A stretch of 33,596 bases of DNA, taken from positions 1 through 33,596 of the forward strand of contig QBYK01000019.1 in assembly GCA_003282865.1 (NCBI GenBank). Reading direction: 5' to 3'. The notes below the pieces were generated by a model. The model was not told the origin of the DNA and did not search any database. It worked only from the letters and a program-made list of their open reading frames with translations. Both the position numbers and the translations under genes were made by a program. Source of the stretch: SAR116 cluster bacterium AG-325-I21. Its GTDB lineage: Bacteria; Pseudomonadota; Alphaproteobacteria; Puniceispirillales; Puniceispirillaceae. Positions within the stretch are counted from its first letter, which is position 1. Every line of letters starts with the position of its first letter. Shown piece by piece: positions 31,008 to 33,596 of the stretch.

Positions 31008-33596
31008 TCATTCTGCGCCTTCATCAGGTCTACCAAAGCCACCGCCGCCCGGCGTTTCTATCACAAACACATCACCATCCTTCATTTTACGAATTTCCGT
31101 TGCTGAGAGATATTCAATGGTGCCATCAACCCGCTCAACCCAATTACGACCCGCCGAGCCGTTATCCCCACCATTCATGCCATAGGGTGGGACGATCCGT
31201 CGGTTTGCAAGGATTACCGCTTCCATGTCTTCAAGGAAACGCAGTCGGCGGCGTACGCCATTACCTCCATTATACTGGCCAGCCCCACCCGACCCATGTC
31301 GGATCTCAAAACTTTCCAGCAATACCGGATAGCGCCACTCTAACACTTCTGGATCGGTTAACCGGCTGTTGGTCATATGGGTGTGAACCGCGTCAGTACC
31401 GTGAAAATCTGGCCCAGCACCTGACCCACCACACAGTGTTTCGTAATATTGATGTGTAGTATTTCCATAAAAGAAATTGTTCATCGTACCCTGTGCTGCC
31501 GCCATAACGCCAAGAGCGCCAAATAATGTGTCAGTAACAATTTGCGATGTCTCGACATTACCGGCAATCACCGCCGCCGGATATTGCGCCTTTAGCATGC
31601 AGCCATCGGGAAGAATAATATCAATCGGCTTTAAACAGCCTTCATTCATTGGAATATTATCATCCACCAAGGTTCTGAAAACATATAGGACTGCGGCGCG
31701 GCAAACAGCGGCAGGCGCATTAAAATTATTAACTCCTTGCTTACTGGTCCCTGTAAAATCAACCACGGCAGATCGATTGGATTTATCAATCGAAATGGTC
31801 ACTGCAACCTGTTGCCCATTATCCATCAAATAGATAAAGCTGCCATCTCTCAGCTTATCAATAACGCGGCGAACCGATTCTTCAGCATTATCCTGAACAT
31901 GGCCCATGTAAGCAACCACCGTTTCTAAACTGTAATGCCCGACCATTTTATGCAATTCACGAACACCTTTTTCATTAGCTGCAAGCTGGGCCCGAAGATC
32001 GGCGATATTCTGATCTGTATTCCGAGCCGGATACTTCGCGGAGTCTAGAATTTCACGCATTTCTTGCTCACGATATGTACCAGTATCGACAAGCTTAAAA
32101 TTATCAATCAATACGCCCTCTTCTTCGATGTGTTGTGAGTCTGGCGGTGCTGAACCCGGCGTGCGCCCACCAACATCAGGGTGATGCCCGCGCGATGCGA
32201 CAAAGAACAATATGTCTTGGTCATCATCATCAAAAACTGGCGTTATCACGGTGATATCAGGTAGATGCGTGCCGCCATTGTATGGGTTATTCAAAACAAA
32301 GGCATCTCCTGTGTTAATACTGTCACGATTACTGCGGATAACAGCCCGAACGGACTCCCCCATCGACCCCAGATGAACTGGCATATGCGGTGCATTAGCA
32401 ATTAACGCCCCGCTTGAGTCAAAAATAGCGCAGGAGAAATCCAGCCGCTCTTTCATATTTACCGATAAGGCCGTATTTTGCAGAGTGTATCCCATCTGCT
32501 CAGCGATCGACATGAACAAGTTATTGAACACTTCAAGCATGACCGGATCACAATTTGTGCCAATCGCAACGCGCGAGGCCAGCGCTTCAACACGACGTAT
32601 AACAAGATTACCAATTCCAGTCATTTCCGCTTTCCAACCGGGTTCAATCACATTAGTACCAGTTGGCTCAGCAATAAGCGCTGGCCCCTTAATATGCTGA
32701 CCAGCTGCAATCTGATCACGCGCATAAATGGGTGCATCAACAAACCCGTCATTCATATAGCACTGAACAATATCCAACACCTTCAGTGGCATGTCAGATG
32801 ATGCCGTAACGTTGCTTTCAACATCAAAATTGCGGCCAATCGCCTCTACGGAGATCATTGCCGCAACAAGCCCTTTATCCGGCATAAGAAATCCGAAACG
32901 GGATTGATAAGCCGCTTCGAAATCTTTGGTCATATCTTGAAGCGATCCAAAGGCAACGGTGAGGGCCGTGTCTGAGCCCTCATAACGAAGATGCACATAG
33001 CGATGCGTTTCAATGCGCTGGCTATCAATATCTTGTTTGGTAAGTTCAGCCCTACTTTGGCTTGCCAGATCATCCAATTCACGGCGTAGGCGCGACTCAA
33101 TTGCCGCATCAAGAACGGTCTCGATTGACCGTTCGCGTAGAGCCGTTACATCGGCAAGTCCCATACCATATGCCGATAACACGCCGGCAAAAGGATGAAT
33201 TAATACTGTTTTCATCCCCAAAACGTCGGCAATCAGACAGGCATGCTGGCCGCCCGCTCCGCCAAAACATTGAAGGGCATATTCGGTAACGTCATAGCCG
33301 CGCTGTACCGAAATTTTCTTAATTGCATTCGCCATATTTTCAACGGCAATTCTCAGAAAACCGCTGGCAATTTCTTCTTCACTTCGCCTCACCCCGGTCT
33401 CGGCCTCAACCGCTCTCGCAAGCGCTGCAAATCCATCCCGAACCGGCACAACGTCCAAACCCTGATTTTGCCCAGGCCCAAATACATTCGGGAAATATTG
33501 CGGCTGCAATTTACCAAGCATCACGTTGCAATCGGTCACCGCCAATGGCCCGCCACGCCGGTAACAGGACGGCCCCGGATTTGCACCTGCACTCTC
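31008..33596 (-). CDS. Fused hydantoinase/5-oxoprolinase (HyuA-HyuB), 5'-truncated by window edge
   Basis: ATP-dependent amidohydrolase family that opens 5-oxoproline or hydantoin rings (cytosolic). The frame stays open to the window end; residues before the first possible start (ESAGANPGPSCYRRGGPLA) match the family, so the N-terminal third is outside. The C-terminal HyuA region covers the first roughly 330 visible residues (VTDCNVMLGKL, QCFGGAGGQHAC, HPFAGVLSAYGMGLAD). HyuB follows in the same chain (LEVFNNLFMSIAEQMGYTL, NAPHMPVHLGSMGESV, NNPYNGGTHLPDITVI, ASRGHHPDVGG, ETPGGGGFG at the end). The fusion is the arrangement of eukaryotic-type 5-oxoprolinase OplA. 863 residues visible. A broken regulator gene follows 10 bases later. 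Confidence 0.93.
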   Translation of the reverse strand, partial: ESAGANPGPSCYRRGGPLAVTDCNVMLGKLQPQYFPNVFGPGQNQGLDVVPVRDGFAALARAVEAETGVRRSEEEIASGFLRIAVENMANAIKKISVQRGYDVTEYALQCFGGAGGQHACLIADVLGMKTVLIHPFAGVLSAYGMGLADVTALRERSIETVLDAAIESRLRRELDDLASQSRAELTKQDIDSQRIETHRYVHLRYEGSDTALTVAFGSLQDMTKDFEAAYQSRFGFLMPDKGLVAAMISVEAIGRNFDVESNVTASSDMPLKVLDIVQCYMNDGFVDAPIYARDQIAAGQHIKGPALIAEPTGTNVIEPGWKAEMTGIGNLVIRRVEALASRVAIGTNCDPVMLEVFNNLFMSIAEQMGYTLQNTALSVNMKERLDFSCAIFDSSGALIANAPHMPVHLGSMGESVRAVIRSNRDSINTGDAFVLNNPYNGGTHLPDITVITPVFDDDDQDILFFVASRGHHPDVGGRTPGSAPPDSQHIEEEGVLIDNFKLVDTGTYREQEMREILDSAKYPARNTDQNIADLRAQLAANEKGVRELHKMVGHYSLETVVAYMGHVQDNAEESVRRVIDKLRDGSFIYLMDNGQQVAVTISIDKSNRSAVVDFTGTSKQGVNNFNAPAAVCRAAVLYVFRTLVDDNIPMNEGCLKPIDIILPDGCMLKAQYPAAVIAGNVETSQIVTDTLFGALGVMAAAQGTMNNFFYGNTTHQYYETLCGGSGAGPDFHGTDAVHTHMTNSRLTDPEVLEWRYPVLLESFEIRHGSGGAGQYNGGNGVRRRLRFLEDMEAVILANRRIVPPYGMNGGDNGSAGRNWVERVDGTIEYLSATEIRKMKDGDVFVIETPGGGGFGRPDEGAE

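Overview
The window reads as chromosomal DNA from a marine-type alphaproteobacterium. A SAR116/Puniceispirillum-like lineage is my best guess; this is inference from gene content (Sox thiosulfate oxidation, TRAP and TTT solute uptake, a fused 5-oxoprolinase/hydantoinase with its own winged-helix regulator, a CCA-encoded tRNA-Glu), not a proven placement. Both ends cut through genes: an S-formylglutathione hydrolase on the left and a fused hydantoinase/oxoprolinase on the right.

Positions 1-8313 hold a sulfur-oxidation locus. A flavocytochrome c pair (fccA-like, fccB/soxF) is on the + strand. Convergent to it on the - strand, in transcription order, are soxR (ArsR type), soxS, soxY, soxZ, soxC, soxD and soxB. 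soxX and soxA are not in the window, and SoxD has only one haem domain. A 16-base palindrome just upstream of soxY is a candidate operator. A tripartite TRAP transporter (dctPQM, 8652-11507) is divergent from soxR.

From 11.5 to 27.0 kb the layout changes. An intact tRNA-Glu(TTC) gene (26950-27025, - strand) is followed downstream, toward lower coordinates, by repeated remnants of its own 3' half. They lie near 11622, 13447, 15865, 20097, 21448 and 26779. In the better-preserved copies the half begins at the CCA end and runs through the anticodon loop. It is then joined to a shared tail of about 80 bases that is not tRNA, and it is accompanied by a hairpin/T-tract terminator on the CCA side. 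This is the pattern expected if elements entered one tRNA gene again and again by crossover in the anticodon loop, leaving a string of att scars. Each interval carries different cargo and no integrase: purF; an ABC exporter; a DUF1800/DUF1501 secreted pair; a small lipoprotein; and a TctCAB transporter with RidA and a CCG-domain Fe-S protein. A 41-codon basic small ORF sits beside one scar, and a decayed copy of it sits beside another.

Right of the tRNA the sequence is visibly richer in G+C (30/60 and 37/60 in two lines I counted, against 19-26/60 in three lines to the left). It carries housekeeping genes on the - strand: recJ overlapping hom, then a broken winged-helix regulator (one stop codon and one frameshift), directly downstream of the fused hydantoinase/oxoprolinase. 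I read this part as the core chromosome and the left side as a tRNA-anchored accessory region. How far that region extends into the Sox/TRAP part cannot be decided from this window.
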